DNA of 64,000 nucleotides, taken from an uncultured Ruminococcus sp. (GTDB lineage Bacteria; Bacillota; Clostridia; Oscillospirales; Acutalibacteraceae). The position numbers and the translations under genes are program-made. The stretch covers positions 62,001 through 126,000 of the forward strand of contig CACXIV010000009.1 in NCBI GenBank assembly GCA_902767845.1, in the 5' to 3' direction. How positions within the stretch are numbered: the first letter of the stretch is position 1; every line of letters starts with the position of its first letter. Below, one piece after another: positions 17,540 through 25,176 of the stretch. The notes beneath the pieces were generated by a model. It was not told where the DNA came from. It worked only from the letters and a program-made list of their open reading frames with translations, and made no database searches.

Positions 17540-19144
17540 ATGCTTTCTGATATTGAAATCGCTCAACAGGCGAAGCTTTTACCGATAAAAGAGGTAGCTT
17601 CCGCACTCGGTATCGCCGAGGACGAGCTTGAGTTTTACGGCAAATACAAGGCGAAGCTCTCCGATGAGCTCAGCGCCCGCGTTGCGCGCAATCCCGACGG
17701 CAAGCTGATACTTGTAACCGCTATCAACCCGACCCCCGCAGGCGAGGGCAAAACCACTACCACCGCCGGACTCGGTCAGGCTATGGCAAAGATCGGCAAG
17801 AAGGCTATCATCGCTCTCAGGGAGCCTTCGCTCGGACCGGTGTTCGGGATCAAGGGAGGAGCCGCCGGCGGCGGATACGCCGCGAACAACCTTCTCTGCG
17901 CCATGCTCGACAACCACATGCAGCAGGGCAACGCGCTCGGTATCGACCAGAGAAGGATACTTATAAAGCGCTGCCTCGACATGAACGACCGCGCCCTGCG
18001 CAATATCATCGTGGGACTCGGCGGCAAGGTCAACGGTATCCCGCGCGAGGATCACTTCATAATCACGGTTGCGTCTGAGGTAATGGCTATCCTTTGCCTC
18101 GCGGACGATATAGACGATCTAAAGAGGCGGCTCGGAAGGATCCTTGTCGCGTATACATATTCGGGCGAGCCCGTTTACGCAAAGGATCTAAAGGCGGACG
18201 GAGCCATGACTGCTCTGCTCAAGGACGCCATCAAGCCCAACCTTGTTCAGACCTTAGAGGGTACTCCCGCGGTCATGCACGGCGGACCGTTCGCGAATAT
18301 CGCGCACGGCTGCAACAGCGTAAGAGCTACAAAGCTCGCGCTCAAGCTGGCTGATTACTGCATCACAGAGGCAGGCTTCGGCTCAGATCTGGGAGCTGAA
18401 AAGTTCCTCGACATCAAGTGCCGCTACGCTAAGCTCAAGCCTTCGGCTATAGTGCTCGTCGCCACCTGCCGCGCGCTTAAATACAACGGCGGAGTGCCCA
18501 AGGCCGAGGTGTCAAAAGAGAACCTCGAAGCGCTCAAAATGGGTATCGCCAACTTAGGCGTTCATATCGAGAACATGCGCAAGTACGGCGTGCCCGTAGT
18601 CGTCGCAATCAACCGCTTCGGAACCGACTCCGACGAGGAGCTTAAGTATATCGAGTGGTACTGCAAGAACAAGGGAGCCGATTTCGCGCTCTCCGAGGTG
18701 TTCTCAAAGGGCGGCGAAGGCGGAATCGAGCTCGCTCACAAGGTAGTAGAGGCTTGCGAAAAGCCCTCGAGCTTTATGCCGATCTATCCCGACAACGCTA
18801 CGGTCAAGGAGAAGATCGAGCTCATTGCCAAGAACATCTACGGCGCGGCAAGGATCAATTACACCTCTCAGGCAGAGAAGGCTATCGCCGAAGTCCAAAA
18901 GCTCGGCGCGGACGAGCTTCCGGTCTGCATAGCAAAAACTCAGTATTCGCTGTCCGACGATCCGTCGCTTCTCGGCGCGCCGAAGGACTTTGAGATAACC
19001 GTGCGCAACGTTTCGCTTTCAAACGGAGCCGGCTTTGTTGTCGTCTACACCGGCGACATCATGACGATGCCCGGACTTCCAAAGGCTCCGGCGGCTCACA
19101 GCATCGACGTAAACGCCGACGGAAAGATAACGGGCTTGTTCTGA
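17540..19144 (+). CDS. fhs: Formate--tetrahydrofolate ligase
   Basis: 534 residues, slightly shorter than many homologues. It makes 10-formyltetrahydrofolate from formate, THF and ATP. The nucleotide-binding P-loop is [16 protein letters not shown] (about residues 62-77), followed by [21 protein letters not shown], highly conserved in the family, and [19 protein letters not shown] lies 8 bases before the ATG. It supplies one-carbon units for purines or, in acetogens, the methyl branch of the Wood-Ljungdahl pathway; no other acetogenesis genes are in view. tsaE follows after one base. Confidence 0.97.
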   Translation: MLSDIEIAQQAKLLPIKEVASALGIAEDELEFYGKYKAKLSDELSARVARNPDGKLILVTAINPTPAGEGKTTTTAGLGQAMAKIGKKAIIALREPSLGPVFGIKGGAAGGGYAANNLLCAMLDNHMQQGNALGIDQRRILIKRCLDMNDRALRNIIVGLGGKVNGIPREDHFIITVASEVMAILCLADDIDDLKRRLGRILVAYTYSGEPVYAKDLKADGAMTALLKDAIKPNLVQTLEGTPAVMHGGPFANIAHGCNSVRATKLALKLADYCITEAGFGSDLGAEKFLDIKCRYAKLKPSAIVLVATCRALKYNGGVPKAEVSKENLEALKMGIANLGVHIENMRKYGVPVVVAINRFGTDSDEELKYIEWYCKNKGADFALSEVFSKGGEGGIELAHKVVEACEKPSSFMPIYPDNATVKEKIELIAKNIYGAARINYTSQAEKAIAEVQKLGADELPVCIAKTQYSLSDDPSLLGAPKDFEITVRNVSLSNGAGFVVVYTGDIMTMPGLPKAPAAHSIDVNADGKITGLF

Positions 19145-19145
19145 T

Positions 19146-19559
19146 ATGGAAAGGCTTGTTTCCAACAGTCCTCTTGATACCGAGAAAATAGGCGAGGAGC
19201 TCGCTCTGCACTTGAAGGGCACAGAGGTGATCGCGCTTTTCGGCGGACTCGGAATGGGCAAGACCGCCTTTACAAGGGGCTTGTGCAGGGGACTGGGAGT
19301 CGACGGGGGCGTGTCAAGCCCCACCTTCGCGCTCGTCAACGAGTACAGCGGAAAGTTCAATATTTATCACTTTGATATGTATAGGGTTACCACCTGGGAC
19401 GACCTGTATTCAACGGGATTTTTCGACTATATCGGCAACGGCGTTCTTGTGATCGAATGGAGCGAGAATATCGAGGGCGCGCTGCCCGACGACGCGGTAA
19501 AGATCACGATCTCGCGCGGAGAAAACGACGATCAAAGGATATTTGAGATAGAGGGATAA
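19146..19559 (+). CDS. tsaE: tRNA t6A biosynthesis ATPase TsaE
   Basis: 137 residues. The Walker A motif is GGLGMGKTAFTRGL (about residues 34-47), then SSPTFALVNEY and HFDMYRV, as in TsaE/YjeE. It is the ATPase that drives the TsaB-TsaD-TsaE complex making N6-threonylcarbamoyladenosine at position 37 of ANN-decoding tRNAs. tsaB follows at once, which confirms the call. Confidence 0.95.
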   Translation: MERLVSNSPLDTEKIGEELALHLKGTEVIALFGGLGMGKTAFTRGLCRGLGVDGGVSSPTFALVNEYSGKFNIYHFDMYRVTTWDDLYSTGFFDYIGNGVLVIEWSENIEGALPDDAVKITISRGENDDQRIFEIEG

Positions 19560-19563
19560 TCAG

Positions 19564-20268
19564 ATGAAGATACTCGCGATAGATACATCGGCGACGGCGG
19601 CGTCGGTCTGCCTCGCGACTGAGGAAAAGATACTCGGCGAGTCATATACCAACACCTCGCTGACGCACAGCCAGACGCTTGTGCCGATGATCGGTCAGGT
19701 GCTGAATAACACCCGGACAGACATTAACGAGCTTGATTATATCGCGGTAAACTCGGGACCCGGGTCGTTTACCGGGGTAAGGATAGGCGTTGCGGCGGTC
19801 AAGGGCATAGCCTTCAAAAACGACCTGCCGTGCGTGTCGGTATCAACGCTCGAGAGCATGGCGTACAATATGCTCGGCGGCGAATGCGTTGTCTGCGCCG
19901 TAATGGACGCAAGGTGCTCTCAGGTGTACAACGCGCTGTTCAAGGTATCCGCCGGCAGGGTAGAGCGGATGTGCCCCGACAGGGCGCTGGCTCTGACCGA
20001 CCTAAAGCCCGAGCTTGAACGGATAGACGAAAGGATAATGCTTGTCGGCGACGGCGCGCTGATTTGCTCGGAATACCTCGGAAATTCGCTTCCTAACGTA
20101 TTTTTGGCGCCGGTCAATAACAGGTTTCAAAAAGCTTCTTCGACCGCTCTGGCGGCGATTGAGAGCATAAGAGAGAATAAAACAATAACGCCCGCGGAAC
20201 TGATGCCGACATACTTGCGGCTTCCGCAGGCGCAGAGAGAGTTAAACAAGAGATTGGGGAGAGAGTAA
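19564..20268 (+). CDS. tsaB: tRNA t6A biosynthesis protein TsaB
   Basis: 234 residues with an actin-like ATPase fold. It begins ILAIDTSATAASVCL and has LTHSQTLVPMI and YIAVNSGPGSFTGVRIGVAAVKG, all typical of TsaB/YeaZ. It is the scaffold that binds the catalytic TsaD; tsaD is not in the window. It starts four bases after tsaE and ends one base before rpiB. Confidence 0.95.
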   Translation: MKILAIDTSATAASVCLATEEKILGESYTNTSLTHSQTLVPMIGQVLNNTRTDINELDYIAVNSGPGSFTGVRIGVAAVKGIAFKNDLPCVSVSTLESMAYNMLGGECVVCAVMDARCSQVYNALFKVSAGRVERMCPDRALALTDLKPELERIDERIMLVGDGALICSEYLGNSLPNVFLAPVNNRFQKASSTALAAIESIRENKTITPAELMPTYLRLPQAQRELNKRLGRE

Positions 20269-20269
20269 A

Positions 20270-20719
20270 ATGATAGCACTCGGTTGTGATCACGGCGGTT
20301 TCAATCTTATCACCGCCATCAAAAAGTACCTCGACGAAAAGGGTATTGAGTACAAGGAGTTCGGCACCTTCAGCGAGGAGAGCGTAGATTATCCGATTTA
20401 CGCCTACAAGGTAGCCAAAGCCGTAACAAGCGGCGAATGTGAGCTTGGTATCCTCTGCTGCGGCACCGGTATCGGTATCTCCATGGCGGCGAACAAGGTC
20501 AGGGGTATCCGCGCAGCGGTAGTCAACAACGCCTTCGGAGCGGAGATGACAAGGCGCCATAACCACGCGAATATCCTTTGCATGGGCGGCAGGGTCATCA
20601 GCGAGGAGGACGCTGTCAGGTTCACCGACATCTTTCTCAATACGCCCGAGGAGGGCGGCAGACACGACAACCGCGTCGCCATGATAACCGCCATCGAGGA
20701 CGGAACGTTCGAGGAATGA
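20270..20719 (+). CDS. rpiB: Ribose-5-phosphate isomerase B
   Basis: 149 residues. IALGCDHGGFNL at the N-terminus and GILCCGTGIGISMAANKVRGIRAA (catalytic cysteine in CCGTG, about residues 64-68) identify the RpiB/LacAB family. It interconverts ribose-5-phosphate and ribulose-5-phosphate; some members act on allose-6-phosphate. It is the last gene of the tsaE-tsaB-rpiB unit. Confidence 0.95.
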   Translation: MIALGCDHGGFNLITAIKKYLDEKGIEYKEFGTFSEESVDYPIYAYKVAKAVTSGECELGILCCGTGIGISMAANKVRGIRAAVVNNAFGAEMTRRHNHANILCMGGRVISEEDAVRFTDIFLNTPEEGGRHDNRVAMITAIEDGTFEE

Positions 20720-20737
20720 TCTCAATACAAAAAGCAG

Positions 20738-20772
20738 CAGGGACGGTCGCTTTGAACCGCCCCTGTTTTTTT
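20738..20772. terminator. Bidirectional terminator between rpiB and the beta-propeller gene
   Basis: A 10-bp stem (one mismatch) CAGGGACGGT/ACCGCCCCTG with seven T on the plus side and CTTTTTG on the minus side. It can serve both convergent units. Confidence 0.75.
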
Positions 20773-20832
20773 GCGTCATTCGGCGCATATATGACTGCTT
20801 TTGTCCGCGCTCAAAACGAGGGCTGACAGATT

Positions 20833-23040
20833 TTATTTATACTTTACGCTGTCGATGATCGTTTTGATGATTTCCGGCTCAGCGTAGCTGCCGTCATATT
20901 CCGAGTAGTCTATAGATGTATCATACTCATAGTGTGTGCCGATCATATAGATATAGTCGCCGATATAAACGCAGCGTTCTACCTGATCGTTATTCTCGTC
21001 TCTGCCGAATTTGTCGGAAACATAATTGTCTGTGATAATGATTTTTCCGTTGTCTATGCGGAAATTAAGCACGCCGCTGTGCGCTGTGACGTTAATATGC
21101 TCGTTGTAGTATTCGTTTTCGAGCCAGTGGGTATCGCGGTAGTTGAGCGGAATGGCGTAATCTCCGCGCTCGAAATTAACAAGCAGAGCCTTTGGATCAT
21201 ACTGGACGATCGACTCGTGGTTTTCATATATCTTTGTGTCGATTATCTTCGGGGCGCTCTTGTTGCTGACGTCGAAGGTGACGAGCTTGAGGCCGTCCTG
21301 TATCTCCATCCCCTCATCGCCGTCGAGCTCGGGATCGTAGGTATGGTAGCCGATGCCGAGCAGGGTGTTATCGTCAACCGGCACGAGCATGGTCGAGAAT
21401 CCGCTTATCTTTACCTCACCGGTGATCGTCGGCTTTGAGGGATCGGACAGGTCGATCACAAACAGAGGATCGGTCTGCTCGTAGGTTATCACATACGCCG
21501 TGTCGCCGATATATCTCACTGCCTTTATGCTCTCGTTCTCGGCAAAGCCCGTGACCTTGCCCATCTCTTTGAGGCTGCCGTCGAGCACGAAAAGGTTGTT
21601 TATCTCGTTTCCGCTTTCGCTGTCCCTCGAGGTCGTGGCGACCCTGAGCGTGCCCTTGCTCTCGTCAAGAGAATACTGGTCGTCGATCCGGCCCTCGACC
21701 CTTGCGGTGGCGGAAAAGCCGATATCCCCGGTAAGGTTGATTTTGACTATCTGGGTGTATGTTTTTTCGTAGTAGACATTGTTGTCGTAATCGTAGCCGT
21801 CGAGGATCTCGCCGTCGAGGATCTCGCGGCCGAATATTTCGCGTATCTCGCGTAAATTATCGACTATGCTGTTGCTTTCGTCATAAACATAACTTTCTTC
21901 CGACATTACATACAGATTTTCCTGACTGCAGTAGATGTCCTGAGCCGAGCCGAGAATGGCTTTCGTTTTGACTGCCTGGGCGGACTTGCCGGTGTCGATC
22001 GCGCTGACTACGAGGAAGTTTGAGTCGGCTGGCTTTTCAACGGAATATACGCAATCCGCCGGGAGCGGTCTCTTTTCGGCCTCGTCGCCGGTCGCCTTTG
22101 TACCGCCGCCGCAGTAGGGCATGCAGTCGCTGTCGTAGGCGTAGTAGGTTGATACCGCGTACAGCATGTCGCCGATCATCCTCGACGAGCAGTAGCGGCC
22201 GCTCTGGATAAAGCTGTCCCTGAGCTTGATGTTTTTTCTGTCGCTGATGTCATACAGGCAGACACGGGTTATCATATGGTAGTCAGCCGTGGAGTCCGCT
22301 ATCGCGACGAGCCTGTCGCCGCAGATATAGAAATTAGAGAAAAAGGTGTCGTATGGATCGGTCGTCTCGGGAGCGTTGATCGTAAAGGTCAGCTCGGTTA
22401 CGCCGTTGTCGGCGCGGTAAACCTCGATGCAGTTTTTTATCTGATTGAGGAAGTATATATATCCGTCGTCGGTCTTGATATAGTCCGCCTCGTCAACTCC
22501 CGTGGTCTGGATATATGTCGAATTGTGCGACATACCGCCGGAGCTTCCCGCCGAAAATTCGTTCGCGCTCGAACCGGTCGTGCCGTTTGCTGCCGAATCT
22601 GATTTCGCGACGCCTCCGTTATCTTGGGCATATTCCGCGATATCCCCCAGGAATGTATTGTTGTCAATCTTTTTAAGTTCATTTTCGCGGTCGTCAAAGA
22701 TCTTTTGAAGCTCGGCCTTGATCTCGTCCTCGTTTTTGAAGGTTCTCAGCTCAGCCGGACTTACCGAGGCGAGCTGCTTTGAGGCGTTCATGCCGGCTAT
22801 GATCGAGGGCGCTTTGTTGATGATTCCGACCAGCCCCGTGATTATGATGGCGTTCACGAGAACTACCGCTATTACGGCGGCGATCGACAGCCTGATTATC
22901 ACCTTACCGCTCTTTTTCTCTTTAAGCGGCTCAACGTGCTGTATTTTTTCCTTTACAAATTCCTCGTTTAACTGTTCGGGAGCATTCACGCCGCTCTCAT
23001 CAAATTTTTGCTTTATAAAATCAAAATCATTGTTAGTCAT
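20833..23040 (-). CDS. Membrane-anchored beta-propeller protein (PF09826-like), sigma-factor partner
   Basis: 735 residues from the ATG at 23040, which has GGAG at 8 bases; ATG 23046 and GTG 23049 are too close to that site. A cytoplasmic N-terminus of about 50 residues (FVKEKIQHVEPLKEKKSGK) precedes one membrane helix (about residues 50-72) and a large extracytoplasmic domain. TYIQTTGVDEADYIKTDDGYIYFL is the signature of secreted proteins with a C-terminal beta-propeller (COG4880). The gene overlaps or abuts the ECF sigma gene, so the N-terminus may act as the anti-sigma domain, although no ZAS-type HxxxCxxC zinc motif is visible. That role is inference. Confidence 0.85.
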   Translation of the reverse strand: MTNNDFDFIKQKFDESGVNAPEQLNEEFVKEKIQHVEPLKEKKSGKVIIRLSIAAVIAVVLVNAIIITGLVGIINKAPSIIAGMNASKQLASVSPAELRTFKNEDEIKAELQKIFDDRENELKKIDNNTFLGDIAEYAQDNGGVAKSDSAANGTTGSSANEFSAGSSGGMSHNSTYIQTTGVDEADYIKTDDGYIYFLNQIKNCIEVYRADNGVTELTFTINAPETTDPYDTFFSNFYICGDRLVAIADSTADYHMITRVCLYDISDRKNIKLRDSFIQSGRYCSSRMIGDMLYAVSTYYAYDSDCMPYCGGGTKATGDEAEKRPLPADCVYSVEKPADSNFLVVSAIDTGKSAQAVKTKAILGSAQDIYCSQENLYVMSEESYVYDESNSIVDNLREIREIFGREILDGEILDGYDYDNNVYYEKTYTQIVKINLTGDIGFSATARVEGRIDDQYSLDESKGTLRVATTSRDSESGNEINNLFVLDGSLKEMGKVTGFAENESIKAVRYIGDTAYVITYEQTDPLFVIDLSDPSKPTITGEVKISGFSTMLVPVDDNTLLGIGYHTYDPELDGDEGMEIQDGLKLVTFDVSNKSAPKIIDTKIYENHESIVQYDPKALLVNFERGDYAIPLNYRDTHWLENEYYNEHINVTAHSGVLNFRIDNGKIIITDNYVSDKFGRDENNDQVERCVYIGDYIYMIGTHYEYDTSIDYSEYDGSYAEPEIIKTIIDSVKYK

Positions 23041-23045
23041 AATCA

Positions 23046-23546
23046 TCACTCCAAAAAACTTCTCATCTTGGCGAGCGCCCTGCTCTGCTTTGACCTGACG
23101 GTGGATGGCTTTAATCCGAGCATACGGGCGATCTCCTTGCTGTTGTAGCCGGCGACGACCGAAAGCAGCACTATGTCCTTTTCCTCGTCGTACAGCCTCG
23201 ACAACGCCTCCTTTAGCTCGGGAGCGAGCGTTACGGCGTCGGGAGCCTCGACATTCAGCTCGTAAATATCGAGCCGGTTAGAGTCAAAGGACTTTTGCCT
23301 TTGCAGCGCGCAGCACTCACGGTAGAGTATCTTGAATATCCAGCCGGAAAAAGCCTTTTCGCTTTTCAGCGAGGAGATACCCAAATACGCCTGCGTTATA
23401 CATTCCGAAACCGCGTCAAGAGCGTCGTCGGGGTCGCCGAGCTTAAAATAAGCGTAGCGGTATAATTTGTCCTTATAGGCAGTGTAAAGCTTGGCAAAGG
23501 CGTCTTTGTCGCCGCTTTTAGCCCTTTTAACTAAATCATTTTCCAT
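23046..23546 (-). CDS. ECF-type RNA polymerase sigma factor
   Basis: 166 residues. Region 2 runs from about residue 10 to 75 (DKDAFAKLYTAYKDKLYRYAYFKLGDPDDALDAVSE) and region 4 from about 110 to 160 (LSRLYDEEKDIVLLSVVAGYNSKEIARMLGLKPSTVRSKQSRALAKMR). There is no region 1 or 3. It is expected to direct transcription of its own operon. The start has GGAGG 6-7 bases upstream, and a palindrome lies between this and a TATAAT element. The downstream membrane beta-propeller protein is the likely signal sensor. Confidence 0.9.
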   Translation of the reverse strand: MENDLVKRAKSGDKDAFAKLYTAYKDKLYRYAYFKLGDPDDALDAVSECITQAYLGISSLKSEKAFSGWIFKILYRECCALQRQKSFDSNRLDIYELNVEAPDAVTLAPELKEALSRLYDEEKDIVLLSVVAGYNSKEIARMLGLKPSTVRSKQSRALAKMRSFLE

Positions 23547-23557
23547 AACGGACCTCC

Positions 23558-23577
23558 AACGATATCGTTCAATTATA
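23558..23577 (-). promoter_or_regulatory. Palindrome and -10 element upstream of the ECF sigma gene
   Basis: On the minus strand TATAAT (23572-23577) is followed two bases later by the perfect 12-bp palindrome AACGATATCGTT (23558-23569), then GGAGG and the start codon. No consensus -35 is found at 16-18 bases. The palindrome is placed to act as an operator. Confidence 0.45.
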
Positions 23578-23715
23578 TAGTGCGGATTCGGGCGGGAAGT
23601 GTTGCGAAAAAATTAAAAAAATTCGGAAAAACAGGCGGATTTTGGAGCGGAAAAATAGTTACAAATCGTTAATATTTTGTAATATATTGTCAAAAACAGT
23701 GGCTTTCAACATATC

Positions 23716-23774
23716 TAACAATCTTCCACAGAGAAAAACACGACTTTTAACAGAGTTAACAATGTTCCACAGAG
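23716..23774. repeat. Direct repeat TAACAATNTTCCACAGAG, two copies
   Basis: Copies at 23716-23733 and 23757-23774 differ at one base (C or G at the N) and are 41 bases apart start to start, close to four helical turns. They lie in the AT-rich, gene-free stretch between the divergent sigma and XRE genes (about 23575-23910), in which I see nothing else. Confidence 0.7.
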
Positions 23775-23910
23775 GAATAAAAAGTGGTAAAAACAGACAA
23801 ACAAACCAATAAATTCTAAAATAACAAAAGCAAATTGCATAAATGATTCCGCAAATGTAACCTAAATCGATAAAAAATTTCATTTTTTTAAATTTATTTA
23901 CAAAAAAGAC

Positions 23911-23939
23911 TTGTTTTTTTTCTTTGAAAGTATTATAAT
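23911..23939 (+). promoter_or_regulatory. Promoter of the XRE regulator gene
   Basis: TTGTTT (23911-23916), 17-base spacer, TATAAT (23934-23939). The start codon is about 75 bases downstream. Confidence 0.65.
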
Positions 23940-24014
23940 AAGTCCATAATGTTTTTGGAGAATTTTTTATAAGAATTTTCTATCAGAATTTTTTGGATTT
24001 GGAGAGAGTAAAAA

Positions 24015-24263
24015 ATGAGATTACGTAAGCAGGAATTGGGAGACAGAAACCTTGTAGGTAATCGTGTCGAGCTCGTAAGGAAACAGAAGGGTATGAAGCA
24101 GAAGGAGCTTTTGGCTCAGCTTCAGGTTAACGGCGTCGATATGAACGCATCCGGTCTTTCAAAGCTTGAGGGTCAAATCAGATTTGTAACGGACGTTGAG
24201 CTTGTGGCGCTCGCAGATATCCTTGAGGTATCGGTGGACTACTTACTCGGCAGAGAGAAGTAA
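24015..24263 (+). CDS. XRE family helix-turn-helix regulator
   Basis: 82 residues, essentially just the DNA-binding domain: NRVELVRKQKGMKQKELLAQLQ (helices 1-2), SGLSKLEGQIRFVTDVELVALADILEVSVDYLLGRE. The N-terminal 14 residues are basic. GGAGAG lies before the ATG. There is no partner gene such as a toxin or metallopeptidase. It is followed by the promoter-driven non-coding region at 24.4-25.1 kb, which it could control. Confidence 0.85.
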   Translation: MRLRKQELGDRNLVGNRVELVRKQKGMKQKELLAQLQVNGVDMNASGLSKLEGQIRFVTDVELVALADILEVSVDYLLGREK

Positions 24264-24431
24264 TATATATCCAACGGCAAATCGGAGAGCTGAGCGATCG
24301 GCTCTTTTTTATTTTAAAATAAAAAAGCGGAGCATATATAATGCGCCTCACAAGTTCTATTATAGCACAGATCAGATAATTCTTCAATAGTATTTTGAAA
24401 AATAAAATCTAAAATATTTTTATAAAATCTA

Positions 24432-24460
24432 TTGACAATGTTAATTATATTTGGTAAAAT
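24432..24460 (+). promoter_or_regulatory. Consensus promoter upstream of the non-coding region
   Basis: TTGACA (24432-24437), exactly 17 bases, TAAAAT (24455-24460). It is among the best matches to the sigma-A consensus in the window. Transcription would begin near 24467. Confidence 0.8.
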
Positions 24461-24492
24461 ATAGACAAGATAAAAGACAGGAGGTCTTAGAT

Positions 24493-24561
24493 ATGAAAGT
24501 TAAGATGCCTTTTATCAATCACATCAAAGACTTTATTCGGAGTTTACCGCCCAACTGTTAA
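24493..24561 (+). CDS. 22-residue peptide ORF with strong expression signals
   Basis: ATG at 24493 with AGGAGG (24479-24484) eight bases upstream, 33 bases after a consensus -10. The peptide begins MKVKMPFINH and ends SLPPNC. Hydrophobic residues at 7, 8, 11, 14, 15 and 18 would fall on one face of a helix, with K, H, K, D, R on the other, so an amphipathic helix followed by PPNC is expected. The stop codon directly abuts a CCCCAA/TTGGGG hairpin. It could be a leader, a signalling peptide, a small membrane-active toxin, or a chance ORF on a structured RNA. Confidence 0.5.
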   Translation: MKVKMPFINHIKDFIRSLPPNC

Positions 24562-24833
24562 GCCCCAATGGCTTTGGGGGAGATTTAGATTCTTTGGCTA
24601 AGTCGAAACAGATGATTATTTTTAATGTTAATGAAACATAATTTGTATTTTGAGTCAGACGTGTTTTGTTCGTGATAAGCTTGGTTCAGGTAAAAATAAA
24701 TTACTTTCATATTATCATATATGTTTAAGCTTATCGCCTTGGTTAAAGAGTTTAGGTTGAAGCCGGATGTGATTGGGCGTTTCGGAATTTTTACAATTTA
24801 ATATTTACAGGATTTACAAAACTGATTTATTTA

Positions 24834-25003
24834 GGTACAGTCCAATGAGAAGTTGATCTTTCGTTTTGATATATAATCTAAAGACAGGAGATTAGTCCTA
24901 TGTACAGTTAAATTTTCTTTCGGCAATTTAACGAATGGAGAACGGTCCGATGTAATACCACAGTTTTTCTTTAGATACTTTATTTTCGGAGATGAGTCCA
25001 AAG
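24834..25003 (+). repeat. Imperfect ~50-bp repeats with GGA-N6-TCC core
   Basis: Units with GGAGATTAGTCC (24887), GGAGAACGGTCC (24937) and GGAGATGAGTCC (24988) are spaced 50 and 51 bases apart, each followed within 20 bases by CAGTT and a T-rich stretch. A degenerate unit GGTACAGTCC starts at 24834. Two of the units place an ATG a few bases after the TCC, one opening a three-codon ORF and one an ATGTAA start-stop. Confidence 0.6.
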
Positions 25004-25060
25004 AACAGTTTAGTATAATTCGACCGAACCCAAAAGGGTAAGGATTAATTCAAAGATTCA

Positions 25061-25095
25061 GGGACGGCAGCGTTTGCCGTCCCTTTTATCTTTTC
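25061..25095 (+). terminator. Terminator of the candidate RNA
   Basis: A perfect 9-bp stem GGGACGGCA/TGCCGTCCC, loop GCGTT, then TTTTATCTTTT. Confidence 0.9.
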
Positions 25096-25129
25096 TTCGC
25101 CGAAATCGTTTTTTTCGGGCTTGCTCCGT

Positions 25130-25161
25130 AAAAAATCCCGCCTCTCAAAAGAAAGGCGGGA
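25130..25161 (-). terminator. Terminator of the phospho-sugar mutase gene
   Basis: On the minus strand CCCGCCT pairs with AGGCGGG across a loop of about 10 bases, followed by ATTTTTT. Confidence 0.8.
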
Positions 25162-25176
25162 TGATTTTTTTTGCTT

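Larger units (their letters stand above)
24467..25095 (+). ncRNA. Candidate large structured RNA (about 0.6 kb)
   Basis: A transcript of about 625 nt is predicted from the consensus promoter at 24432 to a perfect terminator at 25061. Apart from a 22-codon ORF at its 5' end it has no coding capacity, but it has strong pairings: CCCCAA/TTGGGG (24563-24579), a long stem 24672-24684 with 24725-24737 (core GATAAGCTT/AAGCTTATC, with wobble extensions), a hairpin AGGTAA/TTACTT inside it (24688-24706), and GTTAAATT/AATTTAAC (24907-24932). Three GGA-N6-TCC mini-hairpins recur at 24887, 24937 and 24988. I do not recognise it as tmRNA, RNase P RNA, SRP RNA or 6S RNA. ROOL, OLE, GOLLD or raiA cannot be excluded without covariance models. 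Confidence 0.55.

Noticed and set aside
23716..23774. Replication origin based on DnaA-box-like TTCCACA
   Set aside because: Only two copies with two mismatches each to the consensus, and no dnaA, dnaN or AT-rich unwinding cluster nearby.
24834..25003. CRISPR array
   Set aside because: The repeats are imperfect and short with no clean repeat-spacer alternation, and no cas genes are present.
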